Shown here: piece after piece, positions 7,620 through 15,686 of the stretch
Layout: every line of letters starts with the position of its first letter
Numbering within the stretch: the first letter of the stretch is position 1
NCBI GenBank assembly: GCA_963734185.1
Contig: CAVTGA010000001.1
Span: 1,798,001-1,862,000 of the forward strand
Source: PALSA-894 sp963734185
GTDB lineage: Bacteria > Pseudomonadota > Alphaproteobacteria > Rhizobiales > Xanthobacteraceae
Direction: 5' to 3'
DNA: 64,000 nt
Position numbers and translations under genes: made by a program
Notes under the pieces: generated by a model
Told to the model about the DNA's origin: nothing
Database searches by the model: none
The model's input: the letters and a program-made list of their open reading frames with translations, nothing else

Positions 7620-9272
7620 TCAGTTCATCGTCATGGTCGAGAAGTCGACGAACCAGCTCTTGGGCTGCACGAAGTTCTTGATCTTCGGCGTCATCGCCCG
7701 CGGGCCGACGTCGTGGGCGACCCACAGGAACGCCGCCTCGTCGACGGAGCGCTCGTGCAGCGCGGCCAGCGCCTTGTCGCGCTCGGCCGGATCGAACGCG
7801 GTGCGCGCCGCCGCGACCAGCCGGTCATACTCGGGCTCGTTGATGAAGCCCCAGTTGTTCGAGGTCGGAGGCGCCATCTTGGAGTCGAGGAAGCGCACCA
7901 TGGCGAAGAACGGGTCCATGGCCGCGTAGGTCACGTTGGTCGCATGCGACCCGCGCGCCGCCTCGTCCTTGGCGCCCTTGCGCCAGTTGGTGAACAACGT
8001 GTTCCACTCGATCACGTCGAGTTCGACTTCGAAGAAGCACTCGGCGAGGCTCTGCTGCACGAATTCGTTCATCGGGATCGGCAGCATCTGCCCCGAACCG
8101 GAGGCCGAGGTCTGCGTCTTGACCTTCAGCTTCTTGGTCGCCGAGAAGCCGGCTTCGCTCATCAGCTTGCGCGCCTCGTTCGGATCGAACTTGATCTGGA
8201 ATTTTGGATTGCCGCGCCAAGGGTGACCTGGTTCGAAGGTGCCGGTCGCCGGCACCATCAGGCCGCCGAGCAGGCCGTCCTTCATGGCGTTGCGGTCGAT
8301 GCACAGGTTCGCCGCCTTGCGCACGCGGATGTCGTTCCACGGCGAGCCCTCGACGCGGCTGAACTGCCACGGCCACACGTGCGGCTGCTCGTTGGCGTAG
8401 ACGACGAAACCGCGCTGCTTCACCTGCGGCAGCGCGTCGGGCGCCGGGTTCTCGATCCAGTCGACCTGACCGGAGAGGAGCGCGGCGGTGCGGGCGTTGG
8501 CTTCCGGCATCGGCAGCAGCACGAGCTTGTCGACCTTCGGGATGCGCTTGGGATCCCAATAGGCCGCGTTCTTGACCAGTTCGAGCCGCTCACGCGGAAC
8601 GAAACGCGCCATCTTCCACGGACCCGTGCCGGAGGCATCGCGCGAGAACGCGTCCCAGGCCTGCTTGGCCCGCTCCTTGGGATCGGTGACGCTCGCCGGC
8701 ACCGCATTGAAGAATTTCGTCCACTGCGCCGGGCTCGCCATGTACAGGTTGGTGAGGTTGATCGGCAGCAGCGCGTCGGGGATCGCGGTCGTCAGCTCGA
8801 CCGTCATGTCGTCGATCTTGCGCGCGCTGCGCAGCGCCGGCATGCGCGTAGCGGTGACGCCGACCTGGCTCGGGTCGTAGTGCACCGCGTCCTGCTTGAG
8901 CACCTTCTCGACGTTCCACACCACCGCGTCGGCGTTGAAGTTGGAACCGTCATGAAATTTCACGCCCGGCCGCAGCTTGAAGATCCACTTGGTCTTGTCG
9001 TTGGCATCGGCCGCCCACTCGGTCGCAACGCCCGGGATCACCACGCTCGCCTTGTCGGCCGAGGAGAGGTCCCACGTGGTGAGCCCCTCGTACATGGTGT
9101 TGCCGGTGAAGCGGTTGCCTTCGAAGCCCTGGTCGGGCTGGCCGAGCGTGCGCGGGATGTCGGCGGCGGTCATGCCGATGCGCACCACCGTCTCGGCCGC
9201 GGCCGCGGACGGAAGCGCTAGCCACGCGACGGTCAGCACTCCGGCCACACGCAAGAACATCGAGCTTGTCAT
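7620..9272 (-). CDS. Extracellular solute-binding protein family 5 (DppA/OppA-like)
   Basis: Periplasmic substrate receptor for the downstream ABC importer, 550 aa after choosing ATG at 9272. That ATG is preceded by GGGAGG with 5-nt spacing; the GTG six bases upstream overlaps this ribosome-binding site and is less likely. A signal peptide ends near ALPSAAAAE, and the family-5 pattern follows (MYEGLTTWD, LRPGVKFHDGSNFNADAVVWN, with paired W/D ligand-loop motifs). First gene of the likely operon binding protein-OppB-OppC-OppF-AtzG-amidase-OppD. Ligand unknown; amidase and racemase neighbours suggest an amide or cyclic ureide. Confidence 0.93.
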   Translation of the reverse strand: MTSSMFLRVAGVLTVAWLALPSAAAAETVVRIGMTAADIPRTLGQPDQGFEGNRFTGNTMYEGLTTWDLSSADKASVVIPGVATEWAADANDKTKWIFKLRPGVKFHDGSNFNADAVVWNVEKVLKQDAVHYDPSQVGVTATRMPALRSARKIDDMTVELTTAIPDALLPINLTNLYMASPAQWTKFFNAVPASVTDPKERAKQAWDAFSRDASGTGPWKMARFVPRERLELVKNAAYWDPKRIPKVDKLVLLPMPEANARTAALLSGQVDWIENPAPDALPQVKQRGFVVYANEQPHVWPWQFSRVEGSPWNDIRVRKAANLCIDRNAMKDGLLGGLMVPATGTFEPGHPWRGNPKFQIKFDPNEARKLMSEAGFSATKKLKVKTQTSASGSGQMLPIPMNEFVQQSLAECFFEVELDVIEWNTLFTNWRKGAKDEAARGSHATNVTYAAMDPFFAMVRFLDSKMAPPTSNNWGFINEPEYDRLVAAARTAFDPAERDKALAALHERSVDEAAFLWVAHDVGPRAMTPKIKNFVQPKSWFVDFSTMTMN

Positions 9273-9452
9273 CGTCACCTCCCTGATCGGACACGACCCT
9301 CTTCCACGACCTGTATCAAGGAGCGTGCCATCCCTAAGAAGGGATTATAGCGGCAGAACGCGGCGTGGGAGGCTAATCCGACCAGGCTCTGTACAAAATT
9401 TGCTCAGCAATTGGGCGGCGCGGGCGTGCGACAGCGGCCAAACGCCAAAGCA

Positions 9453-10190
9453 TCAACCCTTGGGCGCAAAATCGGCGAAAATGCCGGCATAAGGCTTGGG
9501 CCGCGGGGGTGCGTAGGCGCCGCGCTTGGACGTCCTGAGACCGAGTGTCGCAAGCGCTTCGGCGAGCGCGACGGCGGCCGCCACCCCGTCGATGACGGGA
9601 ATACCGAACTGCGCCGACAGCTCGGCGGCGAAATCCGCCATGCCGGCGCAGCCGAGCACGATGGCGTCGGCGCCGTCTTCGGCCAGCGCGCGCTCGATCT
9701 CGGCGGCGACCTTGGCGCGGCCGCCGGGGTTCTCCAGTTCCAGCACCGGAACCTCGCAGGCGCGCACGCGGGCGCAGCGGCGGCGCAGCCCGTAACGCTC
9801 GAGATTGTCCTCCATGGTCGGGATCGCGCGTGCCAGCGTAGTCACCACGGTGAAGCGCCCGGCGATCAGGCTTGCCATGTGATAGGCGGCTTCGCCGATG
9901 CCGACGACCGGCGCCAGGCTGAGCGCGCGAGCGGCGTCGAGCCCGGTATCGTCGAAGCAAGCGATGATGAAGGCGTCGGCGCCCGGGTTCTGGGCCATGT
10001 CTTGCGCAATGCACTTGAGCAAGCCGGGCACCGCGAGCGCGCCGTCATAAGGCCCCTCGATCGAGGCCGGGCCGACGTCCGGTTCGATCGCGCGGATCTC
10101 CGTGCCGGGGCGGGCGACGCGTGCGGCGGCGGCCGCGATGGTGCGGGTCATCGACGCGGTGGTGTTGGGATTGACGATAGTCAGGCGCAA
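9453..10190 (-). CDS. Asp/Glu/hydantoin racemase family protein
   Basis: This 245-aa protein of the Asp/Glu racemase superfamily most resembles hydantoin racemases: MRLTIVNPNTTASMTRTI at the start and two catalytic cysteines, C78 in IIACFDDTG and C181 in VLGCAGM. The family epimerises 5-substituted hydantoins or related compounds by two-base chemistry. It lies upstream on the same strand as the ABC/amidase operon (about 180 nt gap, no feature seen in it). Together they suggest use of a D/L mixture of a cyclic amide or N-carbamoyl compound. An aspartate or maleate isomerase function is less likely from the N-terminus. Confidence 0.85.
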   Translation of the reverse strand: MRLTIVNPNTTASMTRTIAAAAARVARPGTEIRAIEPDVGPASIEGPYDGALAVPGLLKCIAQDMAQNPGADAFIIACFDDTGLDAARALSLAPVVGIGEAAYHMASLIAGRFTVVTTLARAIPTMEDNLERYGLRRRCARVRACEVPVLELENPGGRAKVAAEIERALAEDGADAIVLGCAGMADFAAELSAQFGIPVIDGVAAAVALAEALATLGLRTSKRGAYAPPRPKPYAGIFADFAPKG

Positions 10191-10270
10191 CGACTGGACC
10201 CCACGCTGGCAGACGGCGTCTGGCGAGTGCGGCAGCCCATGATAATATGAGGAAAGAAACGGAGTCTCCT

Positions 10271-11209
10271 ATGACCAAGCGCCTGACCGGCTCGTTCGTT
10301 GCCCTGATCACGCCGTTCAACCAGGACGGCTCCGTCGATTTCGCGGCATTTCGCGCCCTGCTCTCTTTTCACGAAAAGCATGGCACGTCGGCTGTCCTGA
10401 TCATGGGGTCGACCGGCGAGACTTCGATGCTGTCGCCCGAGGAGAAGAAGGCGATCATCGTCGAAACCGCCAAGATGAAACACGGCTCGCTGCCGATCTT
10501 CTACGGTTGTACCGGTAACAATACTGCGGCGACCATTGCGAACGTCAGGTTCGCCAAGGACAACGGCGCGGACGGCGCGATCCTTGCGGCCCCGGCCTAT
10601 ATCTGCGCCCCGGAGGCCGACATCGAGGGCTTCTTCCTCGACGTCGCCGATGCGACCGACCTGCCGCTCGGCATCTACAACAATCCGCCGCGGGTGAAGT
10701 CGGACCTGCACTGGGACCACCTGTTGCGCATCTTCAAGCACCCGAACTACGTGGTGCACAAGGAATCGACCGCCCGCGTCGGGCAGGTGGCGCAGGTGCT
10801 CGCCGCCAGGCCGAACGTGTCGGTGATGTGCTGCGACAGCCCCAACCTCGGCCTCGTGGTGCCGACCATGAGTCTCGGCGGCCACGGCACCGCCAACATG
10901 ACCGGCAACCTCGCGCCCGCCGAGATGGCGCTGATCTCCACGCCCTGGACGAGTTACCGCGAGGCCGAAGGCTTCAAGGAAGCCTATCTCAACCTCCTTC
11001 CGCTGCTGCACTACACCTACTCGGCGATCAATCCGGTCGCGGTGAAATCGCTGATGAAGGCGCTCGGGCTGCCCGCCGGCGATCTGCGCAAGCCGCTCAC
11101 CAACCTCGAAGGCGAGGCGCTCGCCAAGGGCATCCGCATCGTGCAGGAACTCGGCCTCGACAAGACCTACGGCTACAAGATCAAGGCGCTTTCGGCGGTT
11201 GCGGCCTGA
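10271..11209 (+). CDS. DapA/N-acetylneuraminate lyase family protein
   Basis: A TIM-barrel class I aldolase of about 312 aa. The start is ATG 10271 with GGAG 8 nt upstream. GSTGET (46-51) and the Schiff-base lysine K164 in VVHKEST are present, as is Y136 in YNNPP. The family includes dihydrodipicolinate synthase, KDG aldolase and hydroxy-oxo-acid lyases. The YNNPPRVK loop differs from the YNVPGR of true DapA, so a catabolic aldolase or dehydratase is more likely than lysine synthesis. The stop codon abuts the ATG of the following SDR gene, so the two are probably coupled. Confidence 0.88.
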   Translation: MTKRLTGSFVALITPFNQDGSVDFAAFRALLSFHEKHGTSAVLIMGSTGETSMLSPEEKKAIIVETAKMKHGSLPIFYGCTGNNTAATIANVRFAKDNGADGAILAAPAYICAPEADIEGFFLDVADATDLPLGIYNNPPRVKSDLHWDHLLRIFKHPNYVVHKESTARVGQVAQVLAARPNVSVMCCDSPNLGLVVPTMSLGGHGTANMTGNLAPAEMALISTPWTSYREAEGFKEAYLNLLPLLHYTYSAINPVAVKSLMKALGLPAGDLRKPLTNLEGEALAKGIRIVQELGLDKTYGYKIKALSAVAA

Positions 11210-11986
11210 ATGGATCTCGGCATCCGCGGCCGCAAGGCGCTGCTGACCGGCGCGAGCCGCGGGCTTGGCAAGGCTTGCGCGCGGGCGCTCGCCCACGAAG
11301 GGGTCGACCTGACGATCGTCGCGCGCACGCGTGACGTGCTCGAACGCACGGCAGATGAAATCCGCGTGACCGGCGTCAAGGTTACGCCGGTCACGGGTGA
11401 CATCACGACCGAGGCCGGCCGCACGGCTGCGCTTGCGGCCTGTCCTGAACCGGACATCCTGGTCAACAACGCCGAAGGCCGCCTGCCCGGTGACTTCCGC
11501 ACCTGGACCCGCGACGACTGGATCGCGGCGCTCGACACCATGATGCTGAGCCACATCGAGATGATGCGTCTGACCGTCGACGGCATGATGGCGCGCGGCT
11601 TCGGCCGCATCGTCAACATCGTGTCGCGCAGCGTGAAGATCCCGCAGCTCGAGCTCGGCCTCTCCAACGGCGCGCGCTCCGGGTTGGTGGGCTTCGTCGC
11701 CGGCCTTGCGCGGCAGACGATTGCGCGCAACGTGACCATCAACAACCTCTTGCCCGGCATCTTCGACAGCGACGCCCAACGCGCGCATGTCGAGGGCATG
11801 GTCGGCGCGAGCGGCAAGAGCTTCGATCAACTGTGGCGCGAGCGCGCCGCCGCCAATCCGGCCAAACGATACGGCCAGCCGGCGGAACTCGGCGCCTATT
11901 GCGCATTCCTGTGCTCGACCCAGGCCGGCTTCGTGACCGGACAGAACCTGCTGATCGACGGCGGGAGCTATCCGGGGACGTACTAA
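11210..11986 (+). CDS. SDR-fold protein lacking the catalytic Tyr/Lys
   Basis: 258 aa with the short-chain dehydrogenase fold. The cofactor loop is TGASRGLGKA (13-22) and the NNAE motif lies at 86-89. The conserved Ser139 is present, but where YxxxK should be there is S152 and R156 (segment GLSNGARSGL). This resembles the BKR-like SDR subgroup described as departing from the canonical tetrad. It is probably NAD(P)-binding with altered or no redox chemistry. It starts directly after the DapA-like stop codon (TGAATG), suggesting a shared pathway. Confidence 0.88.
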   Translation: MDLGIRGRKALLTGASRGLGKACARALAHEGVDLTIVARTRDVLERTADEIRVTGVKVTPVTGDITTEAGRTAALAACPEPDILVNNAEGRLPGDFRTWTRDDWIAALDTMMLSHIEMMRLTVDGMMARGFGRIVNIVSRSVKIPQLELGLSNGARSGLVGFVAGLARQTIARNVTINNLLPGIFDSDAQRAHVEGMVGASGKSFDQLWRERAAANPAKRYGQPAELGAYCAFLCSTQAGFVTGQNLLIDGGSYPGTY

Positions 11987-12058
11987 CATGAAGGGTCTTG
12001 CCACGCGGAATGGCTGACTGATACTTCCCGCGTTATCGGGCGTAACGCGGGATATGAC

Positions 12059-12496
12059 ATGCGTTCACTTGGCGTTGCTTTGCTTGCGTTCGTGGCGCTG
12101 TTCGGCAGCGCGCCCGCCGACGCCTCCGACCGCGACGAGATGCGGCGGTTCGGTATCTACGGCAAGCTCGCCGTCGACTGCGCCAAGCCGGCGAGCAGCA
12201 GCAACCCGCACCTGTTCTTCGCGGTATCGCGCGACGGCAAGGCGACGCGCACCTTGAAGATGGCCGACCCCGAGCTCGACGCCGTCCTGCCGATCCGCAA
12301 CGTGCGCATCATCGCGCCTGATCGGCTCCAATACGACGAGACCGGGCGGCAGTCCGAGCTGGTCATCGTCATCGCCAAGGAAGGCAACAAATTCCGCAGC
12401 TGGAACTCGACGCGCGCCGACGGTACGGTGCTGGTCAAGGACGGCAAGTTCCCGAGCAGCGGTTCGCCTACCATCGCGTTCACGGCCTGCAAATGA
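12059..12496 (+). CDS. Hypothetical exported protein
   Basis: 145 aa, not recognised. An N-terminal signal peptide (MRSLGVALLAFVALFGSAPADA) is followed by a soluble domain with YGKLAVDCAKPASSSNPHLF and a C-terminal Cys (FTACK). The two cysteines could form a disulphide across the domain, in keeping with periplasmic location. It stands alone between the SDR gene and the IS element. No function is assigned. Confidence 0.65.
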   Translation: MRSLGVALLAFVALFGSAPADASDRDEMRRFGIYGKLAVDCAKPASSSNPHLFFAVSRDGKATRTLKMADPELDAVLPIRNVRIIAPDRLQYDETGRQSELVIVIAKEGNKFRSWNSTRADGTVLVKDGKFPSSGSPTIAFTACK

Positions 12497-12513
12497 GCGG
12501 CCGTGCCGCATAT

Positions 12514-12535
12514 GCGTAGCCCGGATGGAGCGAAG
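12514..12535. repeat. Left part of palindromic repeat interrupted by the IS
   Basis: CGTAGCCCGGATGGAGCGAAG is the left arm of the same repeat family seen intact at 22431 and 28759. The remainder, starting CGAAGCGAAATCCGGG, lies after the IS at 14217-14289. Removing the IS and one copy of CGAAG restores a continuous palindrome. Confidence 0.85.
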
Positions 12536-14216
12536 AGGCTGGGCAAGAATATCGGCTTTTTGGCCTGGGTCGATGTACGATTCTTTTTATGCCGAATCGC
12601 ACATTCAAGACCGGGGTAAGCCGGGAGCAAGGAAGCCTTCTTCCGCCGCGGGTGGAGGATTACGTGGCGGCGGACAATCCTGTTCGAGCGATTGAGAGCT
12701 ATGTTGGGGCTCTTGATCTAGCGAGACTTGGGTTCCGCCATGCGGAGCGTGGGGAAGGGGTTGGGCAGCCGCCTTACGCCCCGGCTGATCTGCTGAAGCT
12801 TTACCTTTACGGCTATATTAACGGGGTTCGTTCCTCGCGTCGGCTGGCGCGCGAGGTGGGGCGCAATCTGGAACTGATCTGGCTGCTCAAGGGGCTTAGG
12901 CCGAGCTACCGCACGATTGGTTCCTTTCGCAGTGAGAACTGGTCGGCGCTGAAGGCGGCGAACCGGAACTTTGTGCTTCTGATGCGCGAGCTTGATCTAT
13001 TGGGCGGGGATCTGGTTGCGATTGACGGGGCGTTTTTCCATGGCAATGCGAGCAAGGGGAGCATTGTGACGCGCAAGCGGCTTGGCGAACAGCTTGCTGC
13101 CCTTGATCGCGACATTGAGGCCTATGGGCGGGCGCTGGAAGCGAACGATGCCGCGGAGGAGCATTCGGGCGATGATCGTGGTGATGGGGATGGCGGCGAT
13201 ATTGGGGAGAAGATGGCGGCGCTGGTGGCGCGTCGCGCGCAGGCGCAGGGCGAGCTTGATCGGTTGGAAGCGAGCGGAGATACGCAGTTGTCGCGGACGG
13301 ACGCCGACGCGCGGCTTTTGACCAAGAATGGGCAGAGGGTTGCAGGCTACAACGTGCAGATCGCCGTTGACGCCAAGCACAAGCTCATAGCTGCGAGCGA
13401 GGTCGTGAATGACGGCAACGATACGGGCCAGCTTTATGAGATGGGGCAAGCGGCGAAGGAGGCACTTGGAGCCGAGACACTGCAGGCGGTTGCCGACACC
13501 GGCTATTACAACAGTACCGCTCTGAAGGATTGTGAGGAGAACGGCATCATCGCCTATGTTCCGCAGCCCCAACGCAGCGGGCGTCTTGAGGCGCAGGGCC
13601 GTTTCAGCCACGAGAACTTCAGCTACGACGCCGAGGCGGACGCCTATCGCTGTCCGGCCGGTGAGTTGCTGATGCCGACGCCGAGCCTGAAGCACAACAC
13701 CGGGGGCAGACTGGAGCGGCGCTATGTGAGCCGGAAGGCCGTCTGTGACGGCTGCGCGTTGCGCAAGCGCTGCGTCACCGCCAAGGAGCCTACCCGCACC
13801 ATCCATCGCTGGGTGCATGAAGCCGTCATCGAGCGCCATCGCGAGCGGATGAAGGACGCCGGGGCGCTGATGCGCCGCCGTGCCGCCTTGGCCGAGCATC
13901 CCTTCGGCACACTCAAATGCCGTGCCGGCTATCTTCACTTCCTGGTGCGCGGCTTCAATAAGGTACGCGGTGAGTGGAGCCTGATGGCGCTGTGCTACAA
14001 CTTCACGCGGGTGCTCAACATCATCGGCCTTGAAGCCTTCACCGCCTATCTTGCGCGCGTCGCCGAACGGCTGTTTTTGTTCCTTTGCCTTGCCGCAGCC
14101 GCCTGGGGTCGCGTCAAAACCCTCCTGGAACGCAATATCGAGGCGATCGGCGAAAAATCTATGCCTATGCGGCTCCACTACCGATTGGCCGCGTAAACGT
14201 TATTCTTGCCCAACCT
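12536..14216 (+). mobile_element. IS1182-family insertion sequence, apparently complete
   Basis: The element is 1681 bp. Terminal inverted repeats are AGGCTGGGCAAGAATA at the left and the complement of TATTCTTGCCCAACCT at the right (15/16 match). A 5-bp direct repeat CGAAG flanks it (12531-12535 and 14217-14221). It carries one intact transposase gene covering most of its length. The base composition of the transposase is less GC-extreme than its neighbours. It landed inside a palindromic intergenic repeat, in line with the known tendency of the IS1182 family to associate with palindromes. Confidence 0.9.
12589..14196 (+). CDS. IS1182-family transposase
   Basis: A 535-aa DDE transposase. The N-terminal DUF772-type domain includes DLLKLYLYGYINGVRSSRRL and the GSFRSEN segment. 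Likely catalytic residues are D146 in VAIDGAFFHG, D261 in QIAVDAKHKLI and the glutamate in LAEHPFGTLK near residue 437. A charged linker (about 185-210) and a CxxC-rich stretch (CDGCALRKRC) are usual for the family. No frameshift or internal stop, so it is potentially active. Confidence 0.93.
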   Translation: MPNRTFKTGVSREQGSLLPPRVEDYVAADNPVRAIESYVGALDLARLGFRHAERGEGVGQPPYAPADLLKLYLYGYINGVRSSRRLAREVGRNLELIWLLKGLRPSYRTIGSFRSENWSALKAANRNFVLLMRELDLLGGDLVAIDGAFFHGNASKGSIVTRKRLGEQLAALDRDIEAYGRALEANDAAEEHSGDDRGDGDGGDIGEKMAALVARRAQAQGELDRLEASGDTQLSRTDADARLLTKNGQRVAGYNVQIAVDAKHKLIAASEVVNDGNDTGQLYEMGQAAKEALGAETLQAVADTGYYNSTALKDCEENGIIAYVPQPQRSGRLEAQGRFSHENFSYDAEADAYRCPAGELLMPTPSLKHNTGGRLERRYVSRKAVCDGCALRKRCVTAKEPTRTIHRWVHEAVIERHRERMKDAGALMRRRAALAEHPFGTLKCRAGYLHFLVRGFNKVRGEWSLMALCYNFTRVLNIIGLEAFTAYLARVAERLFLFLCLAAAAWGRVKTLLERNIEAIGEKSMPMRLHYRLAA

Positions 14217-14289
14217 CGAAGCGAAATCCGGGGTCCGGCAAAGCGACAAAAGCCAGTCCGCATTCCGCTGCGCTCCATGCGGGCTACGA
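14217..14289. repeat. Right part of palindromic repeat interrupted by the IS
   Basis: Begins with the duplicated target CGAAG, continues GCGAAATCCGGGG, and ends in TCCATGCGGGCTACG, the complement of the left arm at 12514-12535. Confidence 0.8.
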
Positions 14290-14302
14290 AGCTAGCTCAA
14301 GT

Positions 14303-15586
14303 CTATGGAAGCTGCTCAGCCAGCGCCTTCCACAGCGCATAGAGCTCCTGATTGTCGCCATCGCGCAGCGCGGTCTGCACCAGCACCAGCTTCTTTGCCG
14401 GATCGACGATCACGAACTGCCCGCGCAGGCCGCGCAGCGAGAACGTCCGGCGCGGCGCCATGTGCAGCCAGACATGGTAGCCATAGCCCGGCGCATGCGC
14501 GCCGGGCGCGAGCGCGGACGACCAGAACGGCGAATCCCGTCCGATCGAGGTCGCGGCGAGCAGCCACTCGCGCGCGATGATCTGCTTTCCCTGCCATGCG
14601 CCGTCGTGGGCGAGCATGAGTCCGAGCCGCGCCCAGTCGCGCAGCACGGCATTGAAATAGGCGAACGTGATCTCTTGGCCGGTCGCGTCGACGATCCAGC
14701 TCGCATCCGCTTCCGCTCCGATCGGGCCCCACAGCTTCTCGCTCGCATAGTCCGCGACGGTGCGCCGCGCGGCGCCGGCGAGCACGAGCCCGAGCACGAG
14801 CGACTCGGCCGAGGAGTAGGAGAACTTCGCCCCCGGCGGCGCGGTGCGGTTATTGAAGTACGTCACCGCGGTCAGGCTGCCGCTGGAATCCGGTGCGAAC
14901 ACAAGGCGCGCCAGCGTGGAGATGTCGCTGTTGACGTCGGTATAGACCTCGCGAAACGCCACGCCGGATGCCATCTGCAGCAGCGCCCTGATCGGCGTGC
15001 GCCCGTATTCGGCACCCTTCAAGCCGGACACATAGGTCTCCGCCGGATCGTCGATCGAGCGGATGACGCCTTCCTGCACCGCAATGCCGATCAGCAGCGC
15101 GATGATGGTCTTGGCCATCGAAAACGAGGTGAGCCGGTGCTTGTCGGTGCGGCCGTATTGATAGCGCTCGACCAGGATGGAATTGCCCTTGGCGATGAGG
15201 AGCCCGGTCACGTGGTTGGCATCGAGGTACCGGTCGAGCGTCCGGCTTTCACCGGCGTAGCTGTAGCGAATATCCGGCTCGCGCGCGGACCGGCTCAACG
15301 GAGCCGGCGACTTGGATGCCGCGATGGTGTGCGCCGGAAATAGCGTATCGAAATGGCTGAAGGCGCCGACCCGGCAGCGCAGGTCGTCGATATAGGCGAA
15401 CCGCGTACAGGTCGGGTAATCTTCCGCTCGCCCGTAAGCATCGGCCTCCGGCCCGTCGGCGCGAAAACGCGGCCCGGCCGGGGCGTCCAACAGCGCTTGT
15501 GCCGCCACCGACGGTGCAGCCAACGCCAGCGCGACAAGAAGGATCGCAAGCCTGGCGACGCGCGTTGTAGTCCTTGCTCGCGACAT
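14303..15586 (-). CDS. Exported serine hydrolase, beta-lactamase class C / NylB-like
   Basis: 427 aa with a signal peptide (cleavage near PSVAAQA). The SxxK active site is S156-M-A-K159 (FSMAKT) and the second motif is Y257-S-S. An HxG-like segment follows late in the chain. The family covers class C beta-lactamases, esterases, D-peptidases and 6-aminohexanoate-dimer hydrolase; the FSMAKTI context and overall order look closest to the NylB-like group. Monocistronic, divergent from the TctC-like gene. A true beta-lactamase role is unlikely because YxN is replaced by YSS. Confidence 0.85.
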   Translation of the reverse strand: MSRARTTTRVARLAILLVALALAAPSVAAQALLDAPAGPRFRADGPEADAYGRAEDYPTCTRFAYIDDLRCRVGAFSHFDTLFPAHTIAASKSPAPLSRSAREPDIRYSYAGESRTLDRYLDANHVTGLLIAKGNSILVERYQYGRTDKHRLTSFSMAKTIIALLIGIAVQEGVIRSIDDPAETYVSGLKGAEYGRTPIRALLQMASGVAFREVYTDVNSDISTLARLVFAPDSSGSLTAVTYFNNRTAPPGAKFSYSSAESLVLGLVLAGAARRTVADYASEKLWGPIGAEADASWIVDATGQEITFAYFNAVLRDWARLGLMLAHDGAWQGKQIIAREWLLAATSIGRDSPFWSSALAPGAHAPGYGYHVWLHMAPRRTFSLRGLRGQFVIVDPAKKLVLVQTALRDGDNQELYALWKALAEQLP

Positions 15587-15686
15587 GGCTTGGTCGGTCG
15601 ATACAGGGCGGCAGAAATATTGACAGTACCTGCTTCCAGCGTTCTTGTCTCTTTCGGCTCATGCGCTATGTCAAAAGGAACTGGCC

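Noticed and set aside
10181..12004. Long minus-strand open frame opposite the DapA-like and SDR genes
   Set aside because: The plus strand carries two complete recognisable proteins with ribosome-binding sites; the opposite frame spans both genes and has no domain.
14303..15586. Antibiotic-resistance class C beta-lactamase
   Set aside because: SxxK is present but the YxN motif is YSS and the surroundings resemble NylB/esterase-type hydrolases; no ampR-like neighbour.
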